From Haberlea rhodopensis (Eukaryota; Streptophyta; Magnoliopsida; Lamiales; Gesneriaceae): a stretch of DNA of 64,000 nucleotides. Of this stretch, positions 13,601 through 25,166 are shown piece by piece (positions within the stretch are counted from its first letter, which is position 1; each line of letters opens with the position of its first letter). Position numbers and translations under genes: made by a program. The stretch lies in NCBI GenBank assembly GCA_907163345.1, contig CAJQUN010000418.1, positions 425,287 to 489,286 of the forward strand, in the 5' to 3' direction. The notes beneath the pieces were generated by a model. The model was not told the DNA's origin, made no database searches, and saw nothing but the letters and a program-made list of their open reading frames with translations.

Positions 13601-13801
13601 CAGCCCTTATTGGGTGGTCAAGTTGGTGGAGTAGATAAGCATGGAGTCCATAGATCACGAATTCGATTTCCCTACCAACACTTTCTTGGTCGAGTCTGTC
13701 GCACTGGACTTGTCTATTGCGGTTTATCTTATTGACATGTTTTACAGACTATTGTCATCACACAAAAAGGCAATGGTTCCGTCAACAACAACAAACAAAA
13801 A
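13601..13801 (+). mobile_element. tRNA-derived SINE with target duplication
   Basis: A box A-like stretch (13614-13626, around GGTCAAGTTGGT) and a box B-like stretch (13659-13671, GAATTCGATTTCC) are spaced as in a tRNA promoter. An A-rich tail (CAACAACAACAAACAAAAAC) closes the 3' end. The body is flanked by CAAAATTGAACCATG (13586-13600) and CAAAATTGAAACCATG (13802-13817), a long duplication with one inserted base, as expected for target-primed insertion. A short TAT repeat follows at about 13815-13840. The family is not identified. Confidence 0.65.
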
Positions 13802-14139
13802 CAAAATTGAAACCATGTATTATTATTATTATTATTATATATATAAGCATGCCTACTAAAATTAGTCCCCACATACGTTCCTTGCATGACAATTTTTCGT
13901 ATGAATAACAGATTACTTTAGCAATATAATTGAAGTTTATTCCAGATATGTCCGAAAATATAGTATTATATTATTTCCTACTCTAGCTTATATAACTAAC
14001 CACGGGTATATGAAAAAAATGAGTTATTTCATTATTTTTGGTTTATCTGTTTTAAATCTTGGTCGACAAACAGAGAAATTCTTATATATATAAAATTAGG
14101 CACTATTCCATTCTTCGATATTTTGGGTAGGGTGCGATT

Positions 14140-15585
14140 ATGGTTTTTATGTTTATAGTGAGCTACAATATCAGAGGTATCGGGGGTAGAGCGAAGAAAA
14201 GAACGATAAGAGAATTAATAAGCAAATAAAAAAATTTGGATCTTCTGTGCATACAGGAGACTAAGGCCGAGGTTATAAATGTGGGACATTGTCGAAGTTT
14301 ATGGGGGAAATGATGAGTTTGGTTGGGTTTATCTGGGTGCTTCTGGTAGATCAGGAGGGTTGTTAACAATTTGGAACAAAAACACCTTTGAATTAGTGAG
14401 CAGTTGGGAAGGTAATGGTTTTTATTGTAGTTGGTTTTTGGGGAATCAACAAGATTCAATGTGCTATTGTCAATATCTATTCGCCATGTGATGTGGACGG
14501 AAAGAAAACTCTATGGAATGACTTACACAATTTTCTCAATCAAAGTAACGTATCAAGGTGGTGCTTGGCAGGAGATTTTAACGTTGTACGTGATGCGTCC
14601 GAAAGCGGTATAGGTTGCTAGGTTCTTTAGAGAGATTAGGGAATTCAATGAGTTTATTGCTGATATTGAACTTGTTGAATTGCCTTTATTCCGTCGAAAA
14701 TTTACGTGGCTCAGGCCCAAGTGAAGTGTGCTAGCAGAAATGATAGATCTGTTATTGGAGGACTGGCTAGCAGAATGGCAAGATTCTACAACATGGGGAC
14801 TGGAAAGATCGATCGAAGATAACTGCCCTATTATTCTTAAAACCATTACTAGAAATTGGGGCCCAAAACCTTTCAAAATACTGGACTGTTGGTTGTCCCA
14901 CCCAAGTTTCGCTAAACTCATTGAAGAAGAGTGGAATAAATTGTCTATCCATGGTTGGGCAATGTATTCGTTCAAGGAAAAATTGAAAGGCCCTCAAACT
15001 AAAAATAAAAGATTGGAATATTAATGTATTTGGTAATCTGGACCAGAGGATCGTATCGTCCAGGTAATAATCAGGATCTGGACAGAAAACAAGAAGATAG
15101 TTGCATTTCGGATTTGGAGGCGAATATGATGAGATTAGAGTGGCTGGACCTGATGAGGAATTTAAAGATGAAAGACAACTTTATGTTCCATAAAGCAAGA
15201 TTAAAATGGCTTCAAGAAGGAGACCTAAATACCAGATTTTTTCATCAATGCATTAACAGTAATAGAAAAGGAAATGAGATTGAAAGATTGCACATTGATG
15301 GAGACGGGTTCGAATCGGTACTTGAACTAAAACAAGGCATTACCAACTGTTTTAAACAGAGATACTCAAAGCAGTGAGGTTCAAGGACAAGCTTTCAAGA
15401 AACTTGGAAGAAGAAGACAATAGACTATTGAACGTTGAGTTCTTAGATGAGGAGATTAAAGAAGTAGTTTGGGATTGTGATTGTTCTAAAAGTCCTGGTC
15501 CCGATGGGTATAGCTTCAGATTTTTGAAACGCTTCTGGCATCTAATTAAGAGAGACATTATAAAGATTTTGGAAGACTTTCATAT
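14140..15585 (+). pseudogene. LINE (L1-type) ORF2 remnant: endonuclease and start of RT
   Basis: The frame starts at an ATG (14140) with VSYNIRG, typical of an APE-type endonuclease, followed by CIQETK and later AGDFNVVRD (about 14565-14590). A middle part reads ARLKWLQEGDLNTRFFH (15200-15250), the linker before plant LINE RTs. SPGPDGYSF (15490-15515) is RT motif 0-1. Stops and shifts break the frame at 14227-14229 (TAA), near 14450, 14620 and 15025, and again near 15375. The sequence ends at about 15585 in an AT microsatellite, so the RT catalytic core, RNase H and poly(A) tail are missing. It is a dead copy that lost its 3' half. Confidence 0.85.
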
Positions 15586-15930
15586 ATATATAATAATATA
15601 TATTATTTATGTTATTATTTATATTATATATGTATTATTATTATTTTATAATAATTATTATTATTATAAATAATAATATATACGTATATATAATAATCTA
15701 AATATAATTATATTATTATAAATATATATATATATATATATTATATATATCCATGTTATTATTATTATTTATTTTATTGTTTAATTTTATTATTACTATT
15801 TTATAATTATAATTATATAGTAAGAATAATTATTATTCTTATCATAATAATTTATATTATATTATTATTATTTATTTTTATTATTACTGTTTCATAATAC
15901 TATTATTATTATTATTATTATAATGCTGAG
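15583..15930. repeat. long AT-rich microsatellite block (TA/TAT/TAA)
   Basis: About 350 bases consist almost wholly of A and T in shifting TATATA, TTATTA and ATTATT units. It abuts the LINE remnant at 15585, so the truncation junction lies inside it. No coding capacity. Confidence 0.85.
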
Positions 15931-16920
15931 GACATTTTAGTCATTATACCAAATAATAAATTTTATCAACCATCTTATCCTCAAACCAAACATCATATAA
16001 CTTATCACATATTACTTTTTCAATTATGAATATCACATATTACTTTTTCAATTATTTCATAATTTTTTTTATCTTTACATTACTTATTTCATCCTTCAAA
16101 CCAAACGGTATCTAAGTATACTATTATTTGTTAGTAGTATACTATCATTCGAAAGTAAATATAGAGAATACATAATTTGGGTCGTCAAGTCATATATATA
16201 GTTTGACACTTCAAATAAAATAGTCATGGATACACACATACATATAATATAGTACAAAATTATAACACTAGTCGTTATTTATAGTTGAAATTTGGTTTAT
16301 TGTATGAGTTGTGAAATGTGTTTGATTTTTACATATTTAACTTTTTTACCCAAGTATTTATTTGATTGGAAGTTATTTTTAGTAATATATCAAAATATGT
16401 ATTTTAAATTAGTTCAAAAAAATAAGTATTTTAAAAGTCGATTACTTTATGCAATGCATGAGAGAGAGAAAATATAAAGTAAAAAACGAAAAAAATATAG
16501 AAGATGGACCAATTATGGATCAAAAATGTGGTACAGTTTGATGATATTGGAATTGTTGGTACAACTTTGTTCAGAATATTATCATTTCTTTGCTACTCCA
16601 TAAAATGAATGAAAATTATAGGTAAATAAATAAAAAATTGGAAAGATTCTATTTGTAAATATGTACAGCAGTACATGACGTATTATCTCAGGGGCAAAAG
16701 TGGGCAATTGCCCAGCCCAATATCTTTGAATTTATAATAATTGTTCTAATTTTACCAACATAATTTATAAGAAAAAATGGAGAATGTATTTGGGAAAAAC
16801 GGAGCGAAACAAAGCACAGTTTCGAGGTGATAGACTGATGATAAGATTAATAAGGCATCACCAACACCAAGCCAGCGATTAGGCTCTTGCTCGGTGTTCA
16901 GCACACGGACATCCATCATT
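15931..16920. other. AT-rich DNA, no gene seen; possible MITE remnant
   Basis: The stretch 15935-16120 contains a direct repeat (TATCACATATTACTTTTTCAA at about 16002 and 16030) and ends TTCAAACCAAACGGTATC, which resembles a terminal segment of a small DNA transposon. Paired ends were not found. 16690-16920 holds GGGCAAAAGTGGGCAATTGCCC, a partial palindrome of unknown origin. Confidence 0.4.
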
Positions 16921-16925
16921 GGCTG

Positions 16926-18337
16926 TATTGGAATCGAAGAGGGGGGTGAATGAGATTCCTTGGCTACTTTAGCGTTTTAAATTGAGTTTGTAAAAATAAA
17001 ATATTTTGCGCTTGCGGAAGCCTTTAGTCAATCGATAAATAGAAAGAACAAAATAAATAAATGCTTAATGGAAATAAAGCAATAAAATGAGACAAGAATT
17101 TGTTATAGAAGTTCGGCGATAAATCGCCTACGTCTCCTCTTCCCGGTTAGATAACCTCCAACCGAGGTTCCACTAGAACAATAGATCTTGGCCTTGAGGG
17201 CTCCAAGTTAGCCACACAATAACTCTTCCCGAGTTTACAACGCTCTTCCCGAGCACACTACTCTTCCCGAGTACACAACGCTCTTCCCGAGCACAATACC
17301 CTTCACGAGTATACAAAGCTCTTCCTGAGCTACCAACACTCTTCACGAGTCTTCTTGGCCTTAAGGGCTCCAAGGATAGCCACACACTTGCACCAACAAG
17401 ACTTGTTGATGACTTTACAATTCTCCAACTTGCTTTGGTGTTGGAGGACCTTTACAAGATATCAAACCAAAAGCACCTTCACGGTGTACTCACACGAAGA
17501 AAGCAAGACTCAACAAAGTAAAGAATTACAAGCTCCAATACAACAACAATGTATGGAGATTGCAATGCAATTACAAATAATAATGATCAAGACTTTTGTA
17601 TAAGTTGTAGGCTTGTTCCTTAGCTTCAAAATGCTCCAAAGCATCCATATTTATAGTGTAGAAGGCCCCCAAGGCTCCTACTAGCCGTTGCTACTCATAA
17701 GGCTGAAATCACTCCTCGATCGCCTCGGACATCGCCTCAGGCGATCACCATCGCCGCGCCCCAACGGTCACCAAAAATCACGCATCGCCTCAGGCGATCG
17801 CTGGATCGCCTCAGCCGATCCAAAGCCAAAATCAAGGCCGTAGCCTCAGCTCCTTCAAATCTTGCATCGCCTCAAACGAACTCCAGATCGCCTCAGGCGT
17901 TCGTGCCATCGCCTCGGGCGTTCAGCCCATCGCCTCGGACGATCTCCCTGCGCGCATGCCCGCGCCATGCCTCGGCGTCGCTCCAGTCGATGTGCGGGGC
18001 GAAGTGCCAGAAGGTTGCCATCGCCTCAGGCGTTGTTCACCATCGCCTCAGGCGATCTTCCTCGCATGCTCGCCTAGCCATCACCTCTGTCGATGTGCAT
18101 GGCGATGCCTGGCCTGACACCCATCGCCTGGGGCGATGCTCACCATCGCCTGGGGCGATCCAGGCCAAAATATGCACACTTGATTTTCTTCAATCCAAAC
18201 TACATTTCATCACTTAATCTGCACACTAAGTAGATGCAGTAGTATAACAAACACAAGTTTTGTTGATCATCAAAACTCAAAGATTGACCGGGGATAATTT
18301 AACGCATTAAACGCAACCATGTGTTTAAGGCTCAACA
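16926..18337 (-). mobile_element. solo LTR of the Sirevirus-like family, inverted
   Basis: This is the reverse complement of the LTR found at 19179-20447, with the same palindrome array (about 17700-18170), the same CTCTTC(A/C)CGAG tandem units (17220-17360) and the same ends. It is flanked by the 5-bp duplication GGCTG (16921-16925 and 18338-18342). With that boundary the left end reads TATTGG, explained by one G-to-A change from TGTTGG. No internal region is attached, so it is a solo LTR left by LTR-LTR recombination. Confidence 0.8.
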
Positions 18338-19178
18338 GGCTGCCACCGTCTTTTTTGTGGATTTGGAGGTTAGACCATGAAATATATTCTCGACTACGAT
18401 TTCTAAATGTTCCTGATCGATGAGCCTTCGAGAATGGGATAACGATATACGCTCGTTAAAGATTGGTATTCATGATATGTCTAGTGTAGTGCGCCGCGTT
18501 TCATCGGCGTTGGCTTGGAGAAGTCAGCACACATGAATTGGTGCTCATTAGGAATGAGTTCAATGAACGACCCTACTCGAAATTCTATAAGTGGTTATCA
18601 TTTGTCGAGTATGGAATTTCTGGTCATAGTTGTGCACAATTACTCCTCATGACCCAAGGCGTCATTGAGGTCTTGACAGATAGCTATGTACTTTGATTTA
18701 GTTACTGATCACATGTGGGTCATAAAGTTGTTATTTTGGGTATTCAATGATGCTGTTAGAGGCATATGATTGTCATTGGGGATTCACCACTGGTCTTGAT
18801 GAACCAGGATGTCCTATGTGTTTTTCTGTATTTGATTCTTGGAATCTCTTGCCAGAGTGGGTAGTGCTTGTGAAAAAGAAGTTTTTCATATACGCACACA
18901 ATGAATCATATAACGTGAAACAAATACATAGTTATTGAAGTTATAAGAGGCCTCGACCAACCAATGCCCTAGATTCAATCGGGAAATATGAGTGAAAGGA
19001 ATGTACTGCACGTTAACTATGGCCGACATGTTCTCGTACGTTGCTAGTCACTTGTATCTAGGTCTTCGTGAAGCGCAGATGCTAGGCGCTACCCATGATC
19101 GGTAGGTTGTTGCTGGAATTATATTTCGGACATTGTCTATTAAAGGAGTTTAATTGACAATGGGGCATTCAGGGTAAG

Positions 19179-20447
19179 TGTTGAGCCTTAAACGCATGGT
19201 TGTGTTTAACGCTTTAATTTATCTCCGGTTTATTTTTGAGTTTTGATGATCAACAAAACTTGTGTTTGTTATACTAATATGTGTACTTAGTGTGCAGATT
19301 AAGTAATTAAAAGTGGATTGAAATGAAGAAAATCGATTGTGCATGTTCTGGGCTTGATCGCCCCAGGCGATGGTGACCATCGCCTCAGGCGATGGCAGCC
19401 AGGGAGACTTCGCCACGGCCATCGACAGAGGCGACGCCGAGGCATGCTCGCAGGGGGAGTTCGCCCGAGGCGATGGCATGATCGCCCGAGGCGATGGCCC
19501 GAACGCCTGAGGCGATGGCTGGATCGTTTGAGGCGATGAAAGATTTTGAGCTGCTGAGGCTACGGCCTTGATTTGAGCATTTGATCGCCTGAGGAGATCG
19601 ACCGATCGCCTCAGGCGATGCGTGATTTTTGGTGACCGTTGAGGCGCGGTGATGGTGATCACCTGAGGCGATGGCTGAGGCGATCGAGGGGTGATTTCAG
19701 CCTTATGTGTAGCAACGGCTAGTAGGAGCCTAGGGGGCCTCATACACTATAAATATTGATGTTTTGGAGCATTTTGAAGACAAGAAACAAGCCTACGAAC
19801 TTCTACAAAGCTTTGCTAAGTTCAAATTCAAATAGCATTGCAATCTCCATACATTGTTGTTGTATTGGAGTTTGTAATTCATTCTTTTTGTTAGAGTCTT
19901 GTCTTAGTGTGAGTACACCGTGAAGGTGTTTGTTGGTTTATTGTTGTAAGGTCCTCCAACACCAAAGCAAGTTGGAAATTGTAAAGTCGTCAACTAGTTA
20001 AGTTGGTGCATGTGTTGTGGCTATCCTTGAAGCCCTTAAGGCCAAGAAGACTCGTGAAGAGTGTTGGTAGCTCGTGAAGAGCTTTGTGTACTCGTGAAGA
20101 GTAGTGTGCTCGGGAAGAGCTTTGTCAACTCGGGAAGAGTTGGGTTGTGGCTAACTTGGAGCCCTCAAGGCCAAGATCATTTATTCTAGTGGAACCTCGG
20201 TTGGAGGTTATCTAACCGGGAAGAGGAGACGTAGGTGATTCATCGCCGAACTTCTATAACAAATCTTCTTGTTATTTACCGCTTTATTTCTTTACACATT
20301 TATTTATTTGTTTACTTCTTCTTTTCTTTTATTTATCGATTGGCGTTAAGCCTTCCCCAAGCGCAAACTATTTTATTTTTGCAAACTCATTTTAAAAAGC
20401 TAAAGTAGCCAAGGAATCTCATTCACCCCCCCTATTCGATTCCAACA
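19179..20447 (+). repeat. 5' LTR of the Sirevirus-like element
   Basis: Ends are TGTTGAG and CCAACA. The U3 part (about 19350-19700) carries nine GGCGAT cores in ATCGCC-N3-GGCGAT style palindromes. A TATA box (CTATAAATATT) is near 19746. Downstream (about 20048-20140) are five spaced units of CTCGTGAAGAG or CTCGGGAAGAG. It is 38 bp longer than its 3' partner, largely through palindrome units. Confidence 0.9.
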
Positions 20448-20493
20448 AGTGGTATCAGAGCCATTTGATTTTTGTTTTAAATCAAATCTTTAT

Positions 20494-22008
20494 ATGGCTA
20501 ATCTAACAAATGAGTTTGCTCAAGGTCAATCGACAAATAGACCTCCGCTCTTCACGTGTGATAATTACGGTTATTGGAAGAATAGAATTTCTCTATACAT
20601 CTAATCCGTTGATTATGACCTTTGGAAGATCATAGTGAAAGGTCCACACATTCCTTTAAAGGAAGTTGGGGGAATAAGTGTTCCCAAAGAAATGGACGAT
20701 TTCACTAGAGCGGATATGATATTAATTTCACAAAATGCTAAAGCTATTAATATTTTGCATTGTGCTTTAGATATGAAGGAGTACAACCGGATCTCGATGT
20801 GCTCAACCGCTAAGGAGATATGAGACAAGTTGCAAATTTGTAATGAAGGAACCAACCAAGTGAAAGAGACAAAGATAGACCTATTGCAACTCAAATATGA
20901 GACATTTGAGATGGAGTCCGGAGAAGATGTGGATTCTATGTTTAGAAGGCTCACTCAAATAATAAACGAGACTTGCCCAACTTGGAGAGAAGTATCCTCC
21001 AAAGCAAATATGGAGGAGAGCACTAAGAGCCTTACCAAAGGAATGGGATGCCAAGAGGACCGCCATCATCGAGTCTAACAAAGGAGAGAATGCATCTTAC
21101 GACCTTGATGAGCTTCATGGCACATTGGTGACCCATGAACTTGAAGTATCTACAAGGAAAGAAATAAAGGAGGATGATGGATCAATGACGAAAGGGATTG
21201 CATTGGTTGGAAGAAAAGATCAATCCGATGATGAAGATGATGATGAGGATGAAGATATGATCTTGTTCACTAGGAAGTTCAAGAAGTTCTTCAACAAACA
21301 TAACAAGCCAAAGGCCTCCGGTGCTACAAAACATGAATCCAAACACGAGGTAACTTGTTATAATTGTCAAGAAGAAGGCCATTATGCTAACAAATGTCCT
21401 AGGAAGAAGAATGAAGACAAAGGCAAGAAGAAGGCCCTAATAGCCACATGGAGTGATAGTGACTCCGATGAAGAAGAAGCCATAAATCTTTGTCTAATGG
21501 CTCTTGGAGATGAAGGAGATGAAAGCGACAATGAGGTACCATCTTATGATGAATTATTAGATGCTTATAATGAACTCATTGATTGTCTTGGTAAAACCAA
21601 AAGAGCAACAAATTGCTTAAGCTAGACTTGGCTAAGAAGGAAGAAGAAAATATTACTTTAAAAAATCATGTACATGATTTAAAGACATCTTTTGCCAAGT
21701 TTAGTGATAGTAGTTTAAAGATGAATGAATTGCTTGGCTTGCAACGTTGTTGCTTCGATAAAGCCGGGCTAGGCTTCTCAAGCAAAACTAAAACATTTTC
21801 AAGCTTGTTGGCTAAAGCTAAGCATAATTCTCATACTTGCAATTATTGTTGTAAAAATGGTCATACTAAGAACAAATGTAGGTTTGCTAAAATCCAATAC
21901 CAACCTAACAAAAGGTGGAAATGGATTCCAAAGGTGCCAATGAAAGCTAACCCTCAAGGACCCAAAAATCGGTACCAAAGATCTTCCTATTGTAAATTTG
22001 TTTTGTAG
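20494..22008 (+). pseudogene. Sirevirus-like gag, two CCHC zinc knuckles, disrupted
   Basis: The N-terminus has RPPLFTCDNYGYWK (from about 20545), the usual start of copia gag of this type. Two stops break the frame: a TAA after SLYI (about 20600, a CAA-to-TAA change in context) and a TGA after AKEI (about 20821, TGG-to-TGA). A shift near 21015 and another near 21620 follow. CCHC knuckles are CYNCQEEGHYANKC (about 21356) and CNYCCKNGHTKNKC (about 21840). A strongly acidic run lies between (DDEDDDEDED, about 21225). After 22008 the expected protease is absent, so pol is deleted rather than decayed. Confidence 0.85.
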
Positions 22009-22639
22009 GGACAACAATGGGATGGAGGATGAAGGCACAAGCAACTCAAAGGAGGAGTTTATATTATTCACCACTATAGAATAGGCGCGAGGCATAGGAC
22101 CAATGACAAGAACGCACTCTTGTCATCGAATGTAAAATTTATTTTATGCATTTTAAAAGAGTAATTCAAAGTTTAATTGGCACAAATTAATTGTGACAAA
22201 TAAATATGAAGCTCAACATTCATTGGTAGTAAAATGGATAACCCCTTAGCATATGCACATATAAATTGTTCTATTGCATGATGTATGCTTATCCTTTTAT
22301 AGTAAGTGCATTGAATTCAAATTTGAATATGCTATGAGAAATTATGTGATTAAGCATGCTATAAGTGTTTAGATGCTATATCTTTGATATAATACTTTCA
22401 TGATCTTAATAAATTTATCAAATGATGATTTGAGAATTCTAATGTTTATTGGGCACAAGTGCACGAAATCTTGGTAGAACATATGCACATTTTGCAAATT
22501 TAGAATTCATTGTTGATCACCTTAAACGCATGTTTGTATTCCTCTAAATGATTTAATCTTGCTTGTCATGGCTATTACATGCTTTATGAGGAACATGTAT
22601 AAAATATGGCAATGTGTCAACATATACTTGTGATTTGTT

Positions 22640-22856
22640 TATTTAAATTTTGTGCTTTTTGATTATCACAAAAAGGGGGAGAATTTTGTGATAAACTTGA
22701 AGCTTAACTTGAAACTTAACTCATGCATAGTTTAAGGGGGAGAGCTTGTGTATGCATGGTTTGAGGGGGAGAGTTATTTGTTATATGATTTACTTGGTAA
22801 TCTTGTATGTGCTATGCAATTGTTAAGGGGGAGTCATGTTTACTCACATTTCATGC
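22640..22856 (+). other. repeated polypurine tracts of the Sirevirus-like element
   Basis: Four purine runs of the type AAGGGGGAGA occur within about 200 bases (near 22670, 22735, 22765 and 22826). The working tract directly before the 3' LTR is at 32139-32150 (AAAAGGGGGAGA). The gypsy insertion separated the cluster from the LTR. Multiple purine tracts at this place are a family trait of Sireviruses. Confidence 0.75.
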
Positions 22857-25153
22857 TGTGACGGCCCGCCCAAACGGGTCGCCCGCCGTGTTCAATTTCT
22901 TGAACACAAGGCTACACTTAATTCAAAAACTTAATATCACTTTGAACTTATGTCTAGCGGAAACGTTTTTATTCTTATCGAACATTTGACTTAGCAATTT
23001 TTACCCATGACTTTTAACTTAGAAAAATTTGGGCAGAGTCTCCTCTTAAAAATTGTGCCCTGTGATCTACCAGATCACTACCACCACAATATCAAAACCA
23101 TAAAAACAAAAACTAAACCAAACTAAACTTCAAATATCAAAATCCAACTAAAACATAAATAAATATTTCATGTCCTCAAATAAAACTTAAACATGCGAAC
23201 ATACTCAAAACTTCATAATAAATCTAAATATCATCCGCATCGTCTAAGTCTTCAACTCCATCTGTAATATGTCACATTACAGGTAAATGTAAGTTGCAGC
23301 ATTTTATAGTAAGCATAATAAACATTTGATAAAAATATTAAAACATCATTTTTCATAATGTGACGAAAAATAATATACTTTCATATCCAAAATAACTTTC
23401 ACACATATATGGTTTAATCCGAGCAGTTAGCGGAACTAAATTTCACAAAACGGAATCATAACGGAAATAACTGCACAGATAACCAACGAAACGTAACAGA
23501 AACGAATAACCATATCATATAATGTCTTAACATTATAGAATTAATCATTAAACATAGCCATGCTGTAATGAAACAAATGCATACTCAAATACGGATGTGA
23601 CACAATGATATCATTCCAGACTATACCCGCTGGAAGGGTATCGACAGATATTATACCCCCTCTGTCTTCGGGCAAAACGAAATGCGTTTCTTTATTCTCG
23701 TCGCCAACGAGCCGAAAGTATGCGCGTTTTTATCCTCGTCGCAATGCGAGCCACAACGAAACGAAAGTATCCACAGTTCACAAACCTCAAATCGTATTCA
23801 CCGAATCAAGACAAACATGGCCTTTCAAAATAGTTTTTCACACACAATAAAATGTTACTTAAAATTCTATTTTCAACAAAATACATTCTTTAACAAAAAT
23901 ATCTTTCAAAATAATTCTTGCATGCTTACTATTCGAAAATCATTTCAAAAATAAACAATACGAAATACTTAAAATAATTTGCGGAAAATTGCAACTTCCT
24001 TTACGTACCTGAAAGCTTCTTATCAACGATAAATCTACAAACCTCCCAAAATCTCCAAGATATCAAGGATTTCCTATTATCCATTTCAACATTATTAAAA
24101 TCATATTCAATTAACTTAGTTCTAACACAACTTAACAAAATCCTAACTCTTATATTATTCAACACCATTTTCGAATTAACATACAAAACTTCAAAATATG
24201 TTTCTAAATTCCTTAAAATCCCGCATACAAATTTTCGAACCAAACACCATCCCAATTCTTCCAAAAATTCAGTATCATAATCGAACAAAATACCATTTCA
24301 GTTTTTCTTCAAAATCAGATAGAAATTTTCAATCCTAAAATCCAGAAAACCTTCGAATTCTATACGCATCCCATTCTCAAATTTCAGAAATAATTTCAGT
24401 AATTTTTCGAACTAAATCCTTCAAATTTACAGTATAACTTTCGAACTCCAATTCCAGAATACAATTTTCGAATTCCAGAAAATTCGAACTAAATTTTCAT
24501 AAAAAATCTTCAAACTTTGATTCTGAAAATATGGTGTTTTTCTTGACAATTAAACCCCTAAAATTCCAATTTAAAATCTAACAAACCTAAACACAATACT
24601 TAAAAATCGAAACAGAAAATAAAATTTAAAACAGAAATTTCGAAACTTAAGAATAAAAATCGAATTCATACCAATTGATGTCCAAATCCGAATTCCTCTT
24701 GATTGCTTGCTATTACTTGGATTTGGAAGTGATTTCCGAAGCCAAAATCGAAGCCCACGAAATCTGGAAATATTTTCGGAACTCGACACAGACGGGAATG
24801 GGTTTGGGTTTGTAATTTATGGTTCTTTTCGGTTACAACATGGTATGTGAAAGGTTGAGGAAGATCGATCGGTTTCGGTGAGGAAGAAGGAGCGAGAAGC
24901 GAAGTTAACAGACGAATGAAGATGAACAGCGAGCAAAAAGAAAGAAGAGAAACAAATCTGATAACATTTTGGGGAAAAGAATTATGTTCTCATTTTTTTA
25001 CTATTATTATTATTATTAAAATTATTATTATTATTATTCTTATTATTAGATATTATTATTATTTATTTATTATTTATAATTATTATTAATATTATAATTT
25101 ATAACTTACACAATATTTGGGTCAATAAATTCCTTAAAAATTGAGCCATTACA
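22857..25153 (-). repeat. LTR of gypsy element 22857-32094 (3' LTR in its own orientation)
   Basis: It runs TGTGACGG to CATTACA on the plus strand, so TGTAATGG to CCGTCACA in the sense direction. It contains an ATT/TTA microsatellite at about 24995-25130. Small open frames inside it recur in the partner LTR and are not genes. Confidence 0.92.
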
Positions 25154-25166
25154 ATCTCCATATATT

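Noticed and set aside
17700..18170. Regularly spaced palindromes that resemble a CRISPR-type array
   Set aside because: Spacing and unit length vary, there are no unique spacers of constant size, and the host is a plant. It is an LTR palindrome cluster.
17862..18217. Overlapping open frames rich in R, P, S and A in the GC-rich part of the LTR (also at 19339 and 32296)
   Set aside because: They arise because the GGCGAT palindrome array lacks stops in several frames; composition is simply the repeat translated.
18747..18938. 63-codon frame conserved between the Copia-2 relict and 56169-56360 (EAYDC...VKQIHSY)
   Set aside because: It is open in both copies and looked like a small gene, but a hand comparison shows nine amino-acid changes against only about three silent changes, so there is no sign of protein selection. 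It is best read as non-coding DNA between RNase H and the 3' LTR.
23605..23954. Open frames in the gypsy LTR (repeated at 30546-30856) with a run of S, R and T residues
   Set aside because: They occur in both LTRs, differ by indels that shift the frame, and match no protein family I know.
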